From assembly GCA_016931495.1 (NCBI GenBank), contig JAFGER010000087.1, positions 1 to 36,772 on the forward strand: a DNA stretch of 36,772 nt. The letters are read 5' to 3'. Below the pieces are notes generated by a model. The model was given only the letters and a program-made list of their open reading frames with translations. It had not been told where the DNA came from and did not search any database. Every line of letters begins with the position of its first letter. Position 1 is the stretch's first letter. Origin of the DNA: Chlorobiaceae bacterium (GTDB taxonomy: Bacteria; Bacteroidota; Chlorobiia; Chlorobiales; Chlorobiaceae). The translations under genes were made by a program, and so were the position numbers. Below, piece by piece: positions 25,016 through 34,420 of the stretch.

Positions 25016-28000
25016 ATGATGACTGTCAATAATGAGATTGAATGCGTAAAACCGGCTCCTGCCGTCAAACGCGAGATTCCATACAACTACACCTCGGCCA
25101 GTGACCGGCAGGCGATTTCGTTCATCCTGGGCGAAGCGGTCGTCAGGCAGGTTGAGGAGTTGCGCGATTTCCGCGTGACTGGCCGTTCGGCGCGTCTTTT
25201 GATGCAGATTTTCGGCGATATCCTGATTCACGGACGCAATCCGTACCTGTTCCAGGAGCTGCTCGATTCGGAACGACGCCGGAACCGCGTCTTCGACCAC
25301 GCCCGCAAGGATCTGGACACCATCGAAGCCTCGGCCAACGGCGACCAGCGCGTGCTGGCCATCGTGAAGACCCTGCGCCAGAAGCTTGAAAAATTCCGCA
25401 GCGAGATCGAGCTGCTGCCCCTTTTTCGCAACCGCCTGAAACGCGAGCTTGCGCCCATCGTGGGGGCCAAGAATGTGCTGTTCGATCCTTTCTCGCTGGT
25501 GGCCCACGCAACCGATGCGACCGACTGGCGCCTGTACCTGCCGGTGGCGGTCGTGACGCCGGACGACGAGGCGCAGGTGGCTCCGCTCATCGCGGCCATC
25601 GCCAAGCTCGGCTTGCGCGTGATTCCGCGCGGCGCGGGCACCGGACTCACCGGCGGCGCGGTGCCGCTGCGCTCGGACTGCGTCATCATCAACACCGAAA
25701 AGCTGAACCATGTGCGCGGCATCACCGAGCGCACCTTCCACCTGAAGGATGGCCACACGGTGACGGGCAAGGTGATCGAGGTCGAATCGGGCGTCATCAC
25801 CGAGGCGGCCATGCACCACGCCGACGAGCACGGTCTGGTCTTCGCCACCGACCCGACCAGCGAGTGGGCCTGCACCATCGGCGGCAACATTGCCGAGAAC
25901 GCAGGCGGCAAACAGGCCGTGCGCTGGGGAACCTGCATCGACAACCTGCTGGAGTGGAAGATCGCCATGCCGGGCGGCAAATTGTGGACCGTGCGCCGCA
26001 CCGACCACCAGTTGCGCAAGATTCTGCCCGAAGACACCGTGACCTACGAGGTGCTCGACCAGCACGGCGCACCGCTGAAGCGCATCGCGCTTCGCGGCAC
26101 CGAAATCCGCAAACAGGGGCTGTGGAAAGACATCACCAACAAGACGCTCGGCGGCGTTCCCGGCCTGCAGAAGGAGGGCACCGACGGCGTCATCACCTCG
26201 GCGGTGTTCGTGCTCTATCCCAAGTACAAGCAGAAGCGCACGCTCTGCCTGGAGTTTTTCGGCCCCGACATGGACGAGGCCAGCCGGGTCATCGTGGAGC
26301 TGGCCAACGCCTTCCCCTACCGGAACGTCGAACACGAAACGCTGCTGGCGCTGGAGCACTTCGACGACGAGTACATCCGCGCAATCGACTACAAGGTGAA
26401 GGCCACCCGGCCGCAGACGCCCAAGGCGGTGCTGCTCATCGACATCGCCGGACACACCGAAGCGGAGGTCGAGGCTGGCGTGGAGCGCGTGCGGGAGCTG
26501 CTCGGCAAGCATCCGAACACGCTGATGTTCGTGGCGCGCGACCAGGCCGAAAGCGTGCAGTTCTGGCTGGATCGCAAAAAGCTCAGCGCGATTGCCCGCC
26601 GCACCAACGCCTTCAAGCTGAACGAGGATATCGTAATCCCGATCGACCAGCTCGCCGTGTTTGCCCGCTTCATCGACGACCTGAACGTCGAGGAGGAGCG
26701 CTATTCGCAACAGCTCTACGTTGACCGGATCGAAGCGCTGCTTCGGGAGTGCAGCCACCCGGAAACCCTTTCGCCCTTCGAGGCAAAAATTCCCGCCGGG
26801 CTCGGCCTGTGCGACCTGATCCGCAACCGGCTCGAAGCGGCCGATCCCCTGATGCTGCGCTCGCTGACGCTCGTGCAGGAGTTCCGTTCGGAACTGAAGC
26901 AGCTCTTCCGGGGCTATCCGAAAACGCTCGACGCCATCGAGGCCGCCTACAAGCACGTGCGCGACCGGCGCATCGTGCTGGCCACGCACATGCACGCCGG
27001 CGACGGCAACGTGCACGTCAACGTGCCGGTACTCTCCAACGACCGTCCGATGCTCGAACGCGCCGACCACGTCATCGACAAGGTGATGGAGAAGGTGATT
27101 TCGCTCGGCGGCGTGGTGTCGGGTGAACACGGCATCGGCGTGACGAAGCTGAAGTACATGGACAAGGAGCGCATCGCGGAGCTGAGCGCCTATCGCCGCG
27201 AGGTCGATCCTGAAGGCATCATGAACCCCGGCAAGCTGGAGGATTACGAGGCGCTGAACCACATCTTCACGCCATCGTTCAACCTGCTGGAGCTGGAGGC
27301 GCACATCCTCAAGCGCGGCAAGCTCGAAGCGCTCTCGAAGAAGGTGGACTGCTGCATCCGTTGCGGCAAGTGCAAGCCGGACTGCTGCGTCTATTACCCG
27401 GCGCGCGGCATGTTCTACCATCCGCGCAACAAGAACCTGGCCATCGGCTCGCTCATCGAGGCGCTGCTCTACGATGCCCAGCGCGAGCGTTCGACCGATT
27501 TCAGCCTTTTGCAGTGGCTCGAAGAGGTGGCCGATCACTGCACCATCTGCCACAAGTGCCTGAAGCCCTGCCCGGTGGACATCGACACCGGCGAGGTATC
27601 GATTCTGGAGCGCGAGATTCTTTCGGCGCGCGGCTTCAAGAACTCGCCACCGATCACCAGAATGACGCTGGACTACCTGACCAACCGCTCGCCGTTCTAC
27701 AACCGGATTTTCCGCAACACCGTGCTGCGGGCGGGCGGAGCCGCACAGCGTGCGGGCACGAAGTTCACTGCGCCGTTGCAGACTTCCGAGGAGGCGCAGA
27801 AGATGCTTCCGCCGCTGCGCCTGTTGCGCTCGGCAGTGCCGCCGGTGCCGGAAAAAACCCTGCGCGACGTGCTGCCCCCCTGCGACAGCGACCAGGTGCT
27901 GGTGTTCGAGCCGGAGGGCAAGGAGGCCACCTCGACCGTGTTCTACTTCCCAGGTTGCGGTTCGGAGCGTTTGCATTCGACCATCTCGATGGCCGCGATC

Positions 28001-28684
28001 CACATGCTGCTCGAAACCGGCACGCGCGTCATTCTGCCGCCGCCGTTCCTGTGTTGCGGCTTCCCGCTGCACGTTAACGCCAAAAGCGACGAATACGACT
28101 CGATCGTGCTGCGCAATTCGGTCATGTTCAGCCAGATCAGGGAGATGTTCTCGTATCTCGATTTCGATGCCTGCGTGATTTCGTGCGGCACCTGCCTGGA
28201 GGGACTTGAAATCATGGACACCCCGAAGCTGTTCGGCAACCGGATCGTCGATGTGTCGCGTTACGCTTTCGAGAAAGGCCTCCGCGTTGACGGCGGGGCC
28301 GCGACAAGCCTCTACCACGCCCCGTGCCACGACTCGCTGAAGGGCAAGGCGTGCGACCTTTTGCGCGATGTCGGCGGCTTCGGCAAGGTGACCGAAGTGC
28401 CGCACTGCTGCTCGGAGGCCGGAACGCTGGCGCTCTCGCGGCCCGACATCACCGACTCGATGCTCCATCGCAAGCGCGAAGCATTGAAGGAGTCGATGCA
28501 CGGTTCGGCAACGGCCACGATCCTGACCAACTGCCCGTCGTGCGTGCAGGGCCTTGGCCGCAATCAGGACATGGGCGTCGAACCGAAACACATTGCCGTC
28601 GCGCTGGCTGAAAAACACTCGGGGCCAAACTGGCAGGAGCGCTTCCTCGCCCAGGCAGCAAAGGCCCAGGCGGTGCTGTTTTAG
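25016..28684 (+). CDS. DUF3683-type FAD-linked oxidase with ferredoxin and CCG domains
   Basis: The product is 1222 residues. Residues 18-85 resemble DUF3683 (REIPYNYTSASDRQ, then TGRSARLLMQIFGD). A PCMH-type FAD domain follows at about 175-400 (GAGTGLTGGAVPLRSDC, GGNIAENAGGKQAVRWGTC), then the GlcD-like C-terminal part (THMHAGDGNVHVNV, GVVSGEHGIGVTKLKYMD). Two 4Fe-4S sites lie near 779 (CIRCGKCKPDCC) and 842 (CTICHKCLKPCPV). The end has two cysteine-rich CCG repeats (FPGCGSE...CCGFPL and HAPCHDS...CCSEAG), like HdrD/GlcF. It probably oxidises a 2-hydroxy acid such as D-lactate or glycolate and passes electrons to quinone; the substrate is inference. A 15-codon ORF at 24985-25032 overlaps the start, and there is no good ribosome binding site. 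Confidence 0.9.
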   Translation: MMTVNNEIECVKPAPAVKREIPYNYTSASDRQAISFILGEAVVRQVEELRDFRVTGRSARLLMQIFGDILIHGRNPYLFQELLDSERRRNRVFDHARKDLDTIEASANGDQRVLAIVKTLRQKLEKFRSEIELLPLFRNRLKRELAPIVGAKNVLFDPFSLVAHATDATDWRLYLPVAVVTPDDEAQVAPLIAAIAKLGLRVIPRGAGTGLTGGAVPLRSDCVIINTEKLNHVRGITERTFHLKDGHTVTGKVIEVESGVITEAAMHHADEHGLVFATDPTSEWACTIGGNIAENAGGKQAVRWGTCIDNLLEWKIAMPGGKLWTVRRTDHQLRKILPEDTVTYEVLDQHGAPLKRIALRGTEIRKQGLWKDITNKTLGGVPGLQKEGTDGVITSAVFVLYPKYKQKRTLCLEFFGPDMDEASRVIVELANAFPYRNVEHETLLALEHFDDEYIRAIDYKVKATRPQTPKAVLLIDIAGHTEAEVEAGVERVRELLGKHPNTLMFVARDQAESVQFWLDRKKLSAIARRTNAFKLNEDIVIPIDQLAVFARFIDDLNVEEERYSQQLYVDRIEALLRECSHPETLSPFEAKIPAGLGLCDLIRNRLEAADPLMLRSLTLVQEFRSELKQLFRGYPKTLDAIEAAYKHVRDRRIVLATHMHAGDGNVHVNVPVLSNDRPMLERADHVIDKVMEKVISLGGVVSGEHGIGVTKLKYMDKERIAELSAYRREVDPEGIMNPGKLEDYEALNHIFTPSFNLLELEAHILKRGKLEALSKKVDCCIRCGKCKPDCCVYYPARGMFYHPRNKNLAIGSLIEALLYDAQRERSTDFSLLQWLEEVADHCTICHKCLKPCPVDIDTGEVSILEREILSARGFKNSPPITRMTLDYLTNRSPFYNRIFRNTVLRAGGAAQRAGTKFTAPLQTSEEAQKMLPPLRLLRSAVPPVPEKTLRDVLPPCDSDQVLVFEPEGKEATSTVFYFPGCGSERLHSTISMAAIHMLLETGTRVILPPPFLCCGFPLHVNAKSDEYDSIVLRNSVMFSQIREMFSYLDFDACVISCGTCLEGLEIMDTPKLFGNRIVDVSRYAFEKGLRVDGGAATSLYHAPCHDSLKGKACDLLRDVGGFGKVTEVPHCCSEAGTLALSRPDITDSMLHRKREALKESMHGSATATILTNCPSCVQGLGRNQDMGVEPKHIAVALAEKHSGPNWQERFLAQAAKAQAVLF

Positions 28685-29151
28685 CCGGAACGACCATCCG
28701 CGCCCGGACAATGGCGCAAAACCCGCAACCTCCGCAAGGGCGATTCACGCACCGCCCTTAACGGTTCAACCGGCAGAATCCGGCTCACAACCGGAACGTC
28801 ACCGCAGCTCACCCGCCACCATGGATCACAGCCCACTGGCTTCCAAAAAATACCGGAATGTAGAAACAGGCCCCACGCCACCCCTTTTCTACATCCTCGT
28901 AACTTTCTGAAATCTCCTGCTGCTCTCCGAACCTCAAGCTCACCCTGCATGACGCAACGAGTCGCCACAAAAACGCCAACTGCTGCATCAATCTATTTTA
29001 AAATAGCTTACAGATTCCGCTCATCCGGAAAACAACGATCATCACGACGTCATCCGATGATATGGGGTATTCGTTGGCACAGTTATTGTTGATAAATCTT
29101 AGAAACTCAGGCGTACGATATGATCGCCACCAACGTCAACGAACTACGGCC
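28685..29151. other. Intergenic region with a 14 bp palindrome
   Basis: No gene is supported. CTATTTTAAAATAG at 28993-29006 is a perfect palindrome about 150 bases ahead of the next gene and may be part of its promoter or an operator. The rest shows nothing recognisable. Confidence 0.4.
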
Positions 29152-29520
29152 ATGTACAGAATTGTCAACGAATCGGAATACATCGCGGTCACCTTTACCG
29201 GACCGGTCAGTTTTTCGGAACTTCTCGACGCTTTCCTGAGCATCACCGGGCTGCCCGGTTTCGGCGACAAGAGCCGGATCTGGATTTTCAGCGGAGATGA
29301 CGAAAGCAGTCTTTCGCTGGCGACCATCTCATCGGTGATGCCGATTGTCAGGAAGCTGAGCGTGGGGCACCGGAAGAACAAGAAGGTCGCCATCGTGCTG
29401 CAAAACGGTCTGCACAACGCCACCATCGCCGGCCTGTTCGACGAACAGAGCGGCCAGGGCGCTCGCCGTGTCGATCTGTTCGAGGATGTGGACAGCGCCG
29501 TGCAGTGGGTGGCGGCCTGA
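29152..29520 (+). CDS. 122-residue STAS-like protein of unknown function (paralog B)
   Basis: The product is 122 residues from the ATG at 29152; the frame is open from 29062 but the extra N-terminus is unlike its paralog. MYRIVNESEYIAVTFTG starts the chain, RIWIFSGDDESS follows around 42-53, a basic loop HRKNKK is at 73-78, then the strand VAIVLQNG. The C-terminus is VDLFEDVDSAVQWV. The same length and pattern as the product of 23693-24061 mark them as a family. The fold resembles STAS/SpoIIAA-like domains. It stands alone, followed by a repeat island. Confidence 0.72.
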   Translation: MYRIVNESEYIAVTFTGPVSFSELLDAFLSITGLPGFGDKSRIWIFSGDDESSLSLATISSVMPIVRKLSVGHRKNKKVAIVLQNGLHNATIAGLFDEQSGQGARRVDLFEDVDSAVQWVAA

Positions 29521-29635
29521 AGAGATCAGGTGGAGTTACATGGACAGAAACGGACGAGGCGGACAGAACCGCCGCTTTTCCTGCAGGAGGCTGTCTCAAA
29601 AGGATAGGTTCATTTCATGTGGGCTCAATTTTTCC

Positions 29636-29755
29636 TGTCATTCCGAGCCCGACGCAGTCAGGCGAAGAATCCGGAGAACTCTCGTAACACTTGATAAATT
29701 ATCCGCTTAATGGCAATCTCCGGAAACCGGATTCTTCACTTCGTTCAGAATGACA
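29636..29755. repeat. GTCATTC/GAAGAATC palindromic repeat, copy 2
   Basis: TGTCATTC at the left and GAATGACA at the right are inverted; inside are GAAGAATCCGG and CCGGATTCTTC. It is similar to the copies at 15801 and 34179. Confidence 0.78.
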
Positions 29756-29804
29756 AAGAGGCTGGGCGCTGAGTTCAGAGAAACAGTCTGATAAATGACT
29801 TTTA

Positions 29805-29945
29805 TTAATCCGGCAACAAAAAATCGCAATCTTCTCTAAAAAAAGAGATTGGGCTAAAACCCTTATTTCTTTTTTCTTATCCATAAACCCCGGACTAAAG
29901 TCCGGGGCAATTGTTTAAGAGTTTTAGTGGCCGAAGTAATAAGAC
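29805..29945. repeat. Dispersed ~145 bp repeat (TTAATCCGGCAACAAAAAA family), copy 2
   Basis: It matches 17346-17492 over most of its length. It contains a perfect hairpin CCCCGGACT / AGTCCGGGG at 29888-29907. It lies inside the composite island. Confidence 0.82.
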
Positions 29946-29969
29946 AGCCTCTGAGCGTGCAGGCACAAA

Positions 29970-30830
29970 TCAAGAATCGGGAAGCCGCCGCCCTTCGCTG
30001 TCGAAAAAGCGCTCTTTTCGATAACCGAAGCGCGAGGCGGCAAGCCTGAGCAGCATGACGGAAACCGGCTGGTACCGTACCGCGCCGTCCCGCTTTGCGA
30101 TGTTCCGGATAGCTGGCACCAGGGCTGCGGCGACGGTTTCGGGGGTTTCAGCCATCGCGTTGAAGAAGCGCTTCTGCGCGGGCGTTGCGTCGCGAAGCAA
30201 CAGGTCGGTCAGCACCAGTCCGGGACTCAGTTCGTGAACGCCGATGGAGGTGTTTGAAGAGTGCTTCAGTTCTTCGAGAATCAGCTCGCTCATGATCGCC
30301 ACGGCGCGCTTCGAGGCGCGATGCGCCACCGACGTTGGCGAGGAGCGAAGACCCGCCGACGAGAACCCCATGTTGAAAAGATGATAGAGCGGACGCCCCT
30401 GTCCAGCAGGCTGGCGGTGCATGGCTTTGAGCGCTTCGGCGCAGAGCATCATGCTGCCGGAAAGATTGGTGCGGCAGGTTTCGTCGATGTCGGCTGAATC
30501 GAGCTGCCAGAGCGGGCGGCGCATTTTTCCGGCAGTACCGGCGTTGTTGATCCAGCGATGGATGAGGCCGAGCTTCGAGACGGCAAAGCTGGTGAACGCA
30601 ACCGCCTGCTCCGCATCGGAGACATCGCACACCATACCATGAACGGCCCCGTCCGGCTCGCCGGAACCGAGCTGCCGCAACGCCTCATCGAGCCGGGCCT
30701 CTGAGCGGCCGCAAATCACCACCCGGTCACCAGCGAGCACAAACTCCCGAGCCATCGCCAAACCGAGACCCGCAGTTCCGCCCGTAATGACCACGCCAAG
30801 AGATTTCGGAAGTTTGTTCACTCTTTTCAC
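29970..30830 (-). CDS. Short-chain dehydrogenase/reductase, divergent active site
   Basis: The product is about 286 residues if the GTG at 30830 starts it; a second GTG at 30821 is equally possible and no ATG fits. The Rossmann motif TGGTAGLG is at about 16-23, CGRSEARL closes the second strand (NADP-type Arg), and NNAG follows. The overall pattern, including WINNAGTAGKMRRPLWQ, recalls NYC1/NOL chlorophyll b reductase-like SDRs, which would suit a phototroph but is not certain. The usual catalytic Tyr-x-x-x-Lys reads His-Arg-Ala-Ser-Lys (CAT codon), so catalysis may be altered. The 3' end borders the repeat island and no operon partner is present. Confidence 0.82.
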   Translation of the reverse strand: MKRVNKLPKSLGVVITGGTAGLGLAMAREFVLAGDRVVICGRSEARLDEALRQLGSGEPDGAVHGMVCDVSDAEQAVAFTSFAVSKLGLIHRWINNAGTAGKMRRPLWQLDSADIDETCRTNLSGSMMLCAEALKAMHRQPAGQGRPLYHLFNMGFSSAGLRSSPTSVAHRASKRAVAIMSELILEELKHSSNTSIGVHELSPGLVLTDLLLRDATPAQKRFFNAMAETPETVAAALVPAIRNIAKRDGAVRYQPVSVMLLRLAASRFGYRKERFFDSEGRRLPDS

Positions 30831-31012
30831 CAAAATGGGAAGATTACGTTGATCCGGGGCAAATGTACGAAATCCTGGCGGGAGTAAACACCGCAAACAA
30901 GCCCCCCCACGAAACACCCGGATACAGTCATGCGCCAGCAGGCGATCACCTCACCGGAGGAGTGAGCCTCTGCCGGTCGGCTTACCACGACGGCGATGCA
31001 AAACCACGTTGC

Positions 31013-31062
31013 ACTCCATCCGCCCTGCACCCGTGACGCACATCACACTTTTTCGGGGTGCC
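31013..31062. repeat. Right-end remnant of the MITE-like element
   Basis: GCACTCCATCCGCCCTGCA, then CACACTTTTTCGGGGTGCC, resembles the right third of the intact element (GCGCTCCAGCCGCCTTGCA ... CACTTTTTAGAGGTGCC). The left part is not recognisable. It sits 55 bases ahead of the antiporter gene. Confidence 0.55.
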
Positions 31063-31117
31063 CATAAATTGTTTAGATTTGAGCCACAGCCGGCCTTGAC
31101 AACCTTGAAGCGGAAGT

Positions 31118-33367
31118 ATGCTCATGAAGTCCTATTACGATCATCTTCTTCAGGAGTTTCACTTGCCACTGACCGATCCGGTGCTGGTGTTTTCGCTGGT
31201 GCTGTTCATCATTCTGCTCTCCCCCATCGTCCTCAAGCGCTTCAATATTCCGGGAACGGTCGGCCTCATCATCTCAGGCGTGCTGATCGGCCCGCACGCG
31301 CTGAACCTGCTTGAAAAAAGCTCGGCGGTCGAACTGTTTTCAACCATCGGCCTGCTCTACATCATGTTCATCGCCGGTGTCGAACTCCAGGTCAACGAAC
31401 TCAAACGAAACCGCAATCAGAGCCTGCTGTTCGGCCTGCTTACTTTCACGCTGCCCATTGTGGCGGCCTATCCGGTGTGCCGCTATCTGCTGAATTACAA
31501 TGTAAGTGCGAGCATTCTGACGGCCAGCATGCTTGCAACCCATACGCTGGTCGCCTACCCCATTGTCAACCGCATGGGCATCACCAAAAACCAGGCCGTA
31601 CCGGTGACGGTAGCCGGCACGATTTTAAGCGATACGGCCGTGCTGCTCCTGCTTGCGGTCATTATCGGGTACGCGCAGAACAACCTCACCCGGGAGTTCT
31701 GGCTGCACCTCGGCATATCGCTTGCGATTTTCACGATCATCGTCTTCATCCTACTGCCTTTCATCGCCCGCTGGTTCTTCACCAAGCTTGAAAACGAGAA
31801 GCATGCTCACTACATCTTTGTGCTCTCGGCAGTTTTCTTTTCAGCCTTCCTCTCCACAGCCGCCGGACTGGAGCCGATTGTTGGAGCTTTCGCGGCCGGG
31901 CTTGCGCTCAATCCGCTCATCCCGAACTCTTCGGCCCTGATGAACCGCATCGAATTTATCGGCAATTCACTCTTCATCCCCTTTTTCCTAATAAGCGTCG
32001 GCATGCTGGTTGACCTCAGGGTCATCATGAGCGGCCCGATGACCCTGATCATAGCGGCTCTTTTGACCATGGTGGCCATTACAGCAAAATGGGTTCCTGC
32101 CTTGCTGATCCAGAAACTCTTCAAATGGACGCCTGCCCAGCGGCAGTTGATGTTCGGACTGAGCAGCTCCCGGGCGGCAGCAACCATCGCCATCGTGCTG
32201 GTTGGCTACCAGGCCCGCATTCTCGACCTGAACATCCTGAACGCAACCATCATCCTGATCCTCATCACCTGTATCGCGGGATCGATGGTCACCGAAAAAG
32301 CCGCCAAGGCGATCGCCGTCGAGGAGAGCACCGCCGCTCCGGAAGACGAACTCGACAAAAAGAGCTTCTCCGAACAGATTCTGCTGCCGATCGCCGGTTC
32401 GTTACCCTCCGAACGGGTGCTTGAACTTGCCGTGCTCATCCGCGAAAAACGTTCGGAAAACCCGCTGATTCTGCTCAGCGTGGTGCCCAACGACCACGAG
32501 GCCGAGGTGAACATGAAAAAGTCCAGAAAGGAGCTGGAGCCAATGGTTCATTACGCCGCCTCGTTCGATACGAAACTCGACATTGTGACGACGATCGACT
32601 ACAACTTCAGCAGCGGCATCAGCCGCATGTCGAGGGAGTTGCAGGCCGACCTGGTTGTGTATGGCTGGCCTACGCACCGAGGCTTCATCGACAGGCTGAT
32701 CAACGACTCGGCTGAAAGCATCGTTCACTGCACCGGCAAAACCACCATCATCTGCCAGATCACCCAGCCGCTCGCCCTGCATCGCAGGATGGTGGTGATC
32801 TGCCCGCCACTGGCCGAAATGGAGAAAGGGTTCGAGCAGTGGGTTGGCAAAATGATGCTGCTGGCCCTTGAGCTGAGCATTCCCGTGCAGTTCCATTGCG
32901 ACCGCAACAGCCGCATCGCCGTGACCGAAAGCATGAAATCGATGCAATCGACCCCGAATCTGCTCTTCGAACCGATGAAAACCCCAAAGGACTGGGAAAA
33001 CCTTTCAAAACAGCGCAAGCGCTTCAAGGATGACGACATCGTTCTCTTTATCAGCGCCCGCCGGGATTCGGTCTCTTACAAGCCCTTTTTCGACCAGACG
33101 CCCGAACAGCTTGAAAAGCACTTCTCGGGCATCAGCAAAATCATGATCTATCCGGCCAGTTTCGGCTCGGCAAACCCTGCCGAAGCGTATGCTGATGTGG
33201 TCGTGCCCGAACCGATCCGTTTCAGCACTTCGGCAATCAGGAAGGTGGGCAACGAATTCGCCCAGTTCCTGAAAAAAAATCAGGTTCAGATCAGAAAAAC
33301 ACTCGGAGAAAAACGCCAACGCCGTAAAAAAGCGTCAGATACACCAGAAAAGAGCGACAACGCGTAA
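31118..33367 (+). CDS. CPA2-family cation/proton antiporter with cytoplasmic C-terminal domain
   Basis: The product is 749 residues. About twelve or thirteen membrane helices span residues 20-400, starting with PVLVFSLVLFIILLSPIVLKR and including a GLEPIVGAFAAGLALNP segment typical of the CPA2 (KefB/NapA) fold. Residues about 420-720 are a soluble domain with two halves resembling universal-stress-protein modules, and the C-terminus is basic. It would exchange Na+ or K+ for H+ across the inner membrane, with the tail sensing a nucleotide or ion. The start is the ATG at 31118, with a second in-frame ATG two codons on; a weak GGAAG precedes it. The NlpC/P60 gene follows by 75 bases. Confidence 0.9.
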   Translation: MLMKSYYDHLLQEFHLPLTDPVLVFSLVLFIILLSPIVLKRFNIPGTVGLIISGVLIGPHALNLLEKSSAVELFSTIGLLYIMFIAGVELQVNELKRNRNQSLLFGLLTFTLPIVAAYPVCRYLLNYNVSASILTASMLATHTLVAYPIVNRMGITKNQAVPVTVAGTILSDTAVLLLLAVIIGYAQNNLTREFWLHLGISLAIFTIIVFILLPFIARWFFTKLENEKHAHYIFVLSAVFFSAFLSTAAGLEPIVGAFAAGLALNPLIPNSSALMNRIEFIGNSLFIPFFLISVGMLVDLRVIMSGPMTLIIAALLTMVAITAKWVPALLIQKLFKWTPAQRQLMFGLSSSRAAATIAIVLVGYQARILDLNILNATIILILITCIAGSMVTEKAAKAIAVEESTAAPEDELDKKSFSEQILLPIAGSLPSERVLELAVLIREKRSENPLILLSVVPNDHEAEVNMKKSRKELEPMVHYAASFDTKLDIVTTIDYNFSSGISRMSRELQADLVVYGWPTHRGFIDRLINDSAESIVHCTGKTTIICQITQPLALHRRMVVICPPLAEMEKGFEQWVGKMMLLALELSIPVQFHCDRNSRIAVTESMKSMQSTPNLLFEPMKTPKDWENLSKQRKRFKDDDIVLFISARRDSVSYKPFFDQTPEQLEKHFSGISKIMIYPASFGSANPAEAYADVVVPEPIRFSTSAIRKVGNEFAQFLKKNQVQIRKTLGEKRQRRKKASDTPEKSDNA

Positions 33368-33442
33368 GGTTATTTCAGAAATTCGTTGTATCCTTTTGAA
33401 TATTTGCAGAACCGAATTAAAACTCAAGCCTGCCCTTGATTT

Positions 33443-34069
33443 ATGCGCCCGGAACACACCCCCCTGCCAATCGTGAAGTTCGTCAAACGCATGGTATGCT
33501 CTGGTGTTCTGGCCGTATCGCTGATTCAGGTGCCCGGTTCGCTGATGGCCGCCGAGCCGAATGGTGACCTCCAGTGCACCGAACTGCAGGAAACCCCCCT
33601 CTCCGGCACAACGCAGCAGCCGGGAACAAAGCTCTCCAACCTTTTCACCAACCTCAAGCAGTACCTCGGCATCCGCTATCGTTTCGGCGGCCAGTCCCCG
33701 GAAGGATTCGACTGTTCAGGCTTCGTGCGTTTCATGTTCAACAAGGAGCTCGACATCAAGCTGCCCCGCTCATCGAACGAAATGGCCTCCGTCGGCGCCA
33801 GAATTGACCGGAGCGAACTCCGTCCCGGCGATCTGGTCTTCTTCAAGAACTCGCGGAACCGCATCAATCACGTGGGCATTTTCATCGGCAACGACAGCTT
33901 CATCCACTCCTCGCTCTCCAAAGGCATCACCCGCGACACGCTCAACGCAAGCTACTACGACAAACGCTACGCCACCGCCGTACGCATCCTCGATCTTCAG
34001 GACGATCAGCTTCCGGAAGATTTCGAGCTTCATCTTGACGCCATCGAAGAGGGCGATTCTGCTTCTTGA
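33443..34069 (+). CDS. NlpC/P60 family cell-wall endopeptidase
   Basis: The product is 208 residues with a signal peptide (Lys/Arg start, hydrophobic 17-35, cleavage near AA-E 38). The NlpC/P60 domain spans about 68-190 with catalytic Cys91 in FDCSGFV, His143 in NHVGIFIG and polar His155. PRSSNEM (108-114) and LRPGDLVFF (126-134) are also typical. It would cut the stem peptide of peptidoglycan between D-Glu and the diamino acid. The last 20 residues are acidic. It may share a transcript with the antiporter gene upstream. Confidence 0.92.
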   Translation: MRPEHTPLPIVKFVKRMVCSGVLAVSLIQVPGSLMAAEPNGDLQCTELQETPLSGTTQQPGTKLSNLFTNLKQYLGIRYRFGGQSPEGFDCSGFVRFMFNKELDIKLPRSSNEMASVGARIDRSELRPGDLVFFKNSRNRINHVGIFIGNDSFIHSSLSKGITRDTLNASYYDKRYATAVRILDLQDDQLPEDFELHLDAIEEGDSAS

Positions 34070-34178
34070 ACCCGGCCTTCCTGCTCCAAAAGATCTTCCG
34101 TCCATCCTCTGCCCATTTTTCTGATTACGCTTACGGCTCCGGCCAGAGAACGTCGCCATGAGGTGCTTGAGCCGGGCC

Positions 34179-34256
34179 TGTCATGCTGAATGGAGCGAAG
34201 CGGAATGAAGAATCCATCTGAAAAATACCGGGCTCTTCGCTACGCTCGGAATGACA
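34179..34256. repeat. GTCATTC/GAAGAATC palindromic repeat, copy 3
   Basis: TGTCATGCTGAATGGAGCG at the left and CGCTCGGAATGACA at the right are partly inverted, with GAAGAATCC inside. It lies between the NlpC/P60 gene and the ZIP remnant; the remaining bases of 34070-34420 hold nothing recognised. Confidence 0.65.
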
Positions 34257-34420
34257 TCCCGACAAGCTCATGATCAAACCAGCGTTGGCACCTTGAATGG
34301 CCGGTGCAAGAAACAGTCCGGTTTTTCGCGCCCCACTCTGCATTCTCAAAAAAAGGCTCTTTTCCGAACGGAATGATCATCCCCCGCTTCTGTTCGTTAA
34401 AACAAAACGGGGTATCCATT

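Larger units (their letters stand above)
29587..29951. mobile_element. Composite ~365 bp repeat island with GAGGCTGTCT ends
   Basis: The inverted ends GAGGCTGTCT (29587-29596) and AGACAGCCTC (29942-29951) enclose one GTCATTC-type palindrome and one copy of the TTAATCCGGCAAC repeat. There is no coding frame of note. GAGGCTGTCT-type ends are common on small insertion elements, so this may be a non-autonomous transposable unit assembled from older repeats. Confidence 0.55.

Noticed and set aside
25004-28711. A 1235-codon open frame antisense to the DUF3683 dehydrogenase
   Set aside because: It mirrors the sense gene almost exactly, is rich in Arg, His, Ala and Val as expected from reversed GC-biased codons, and has no domain motifs. 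The sense strand has complete, ordered domains.
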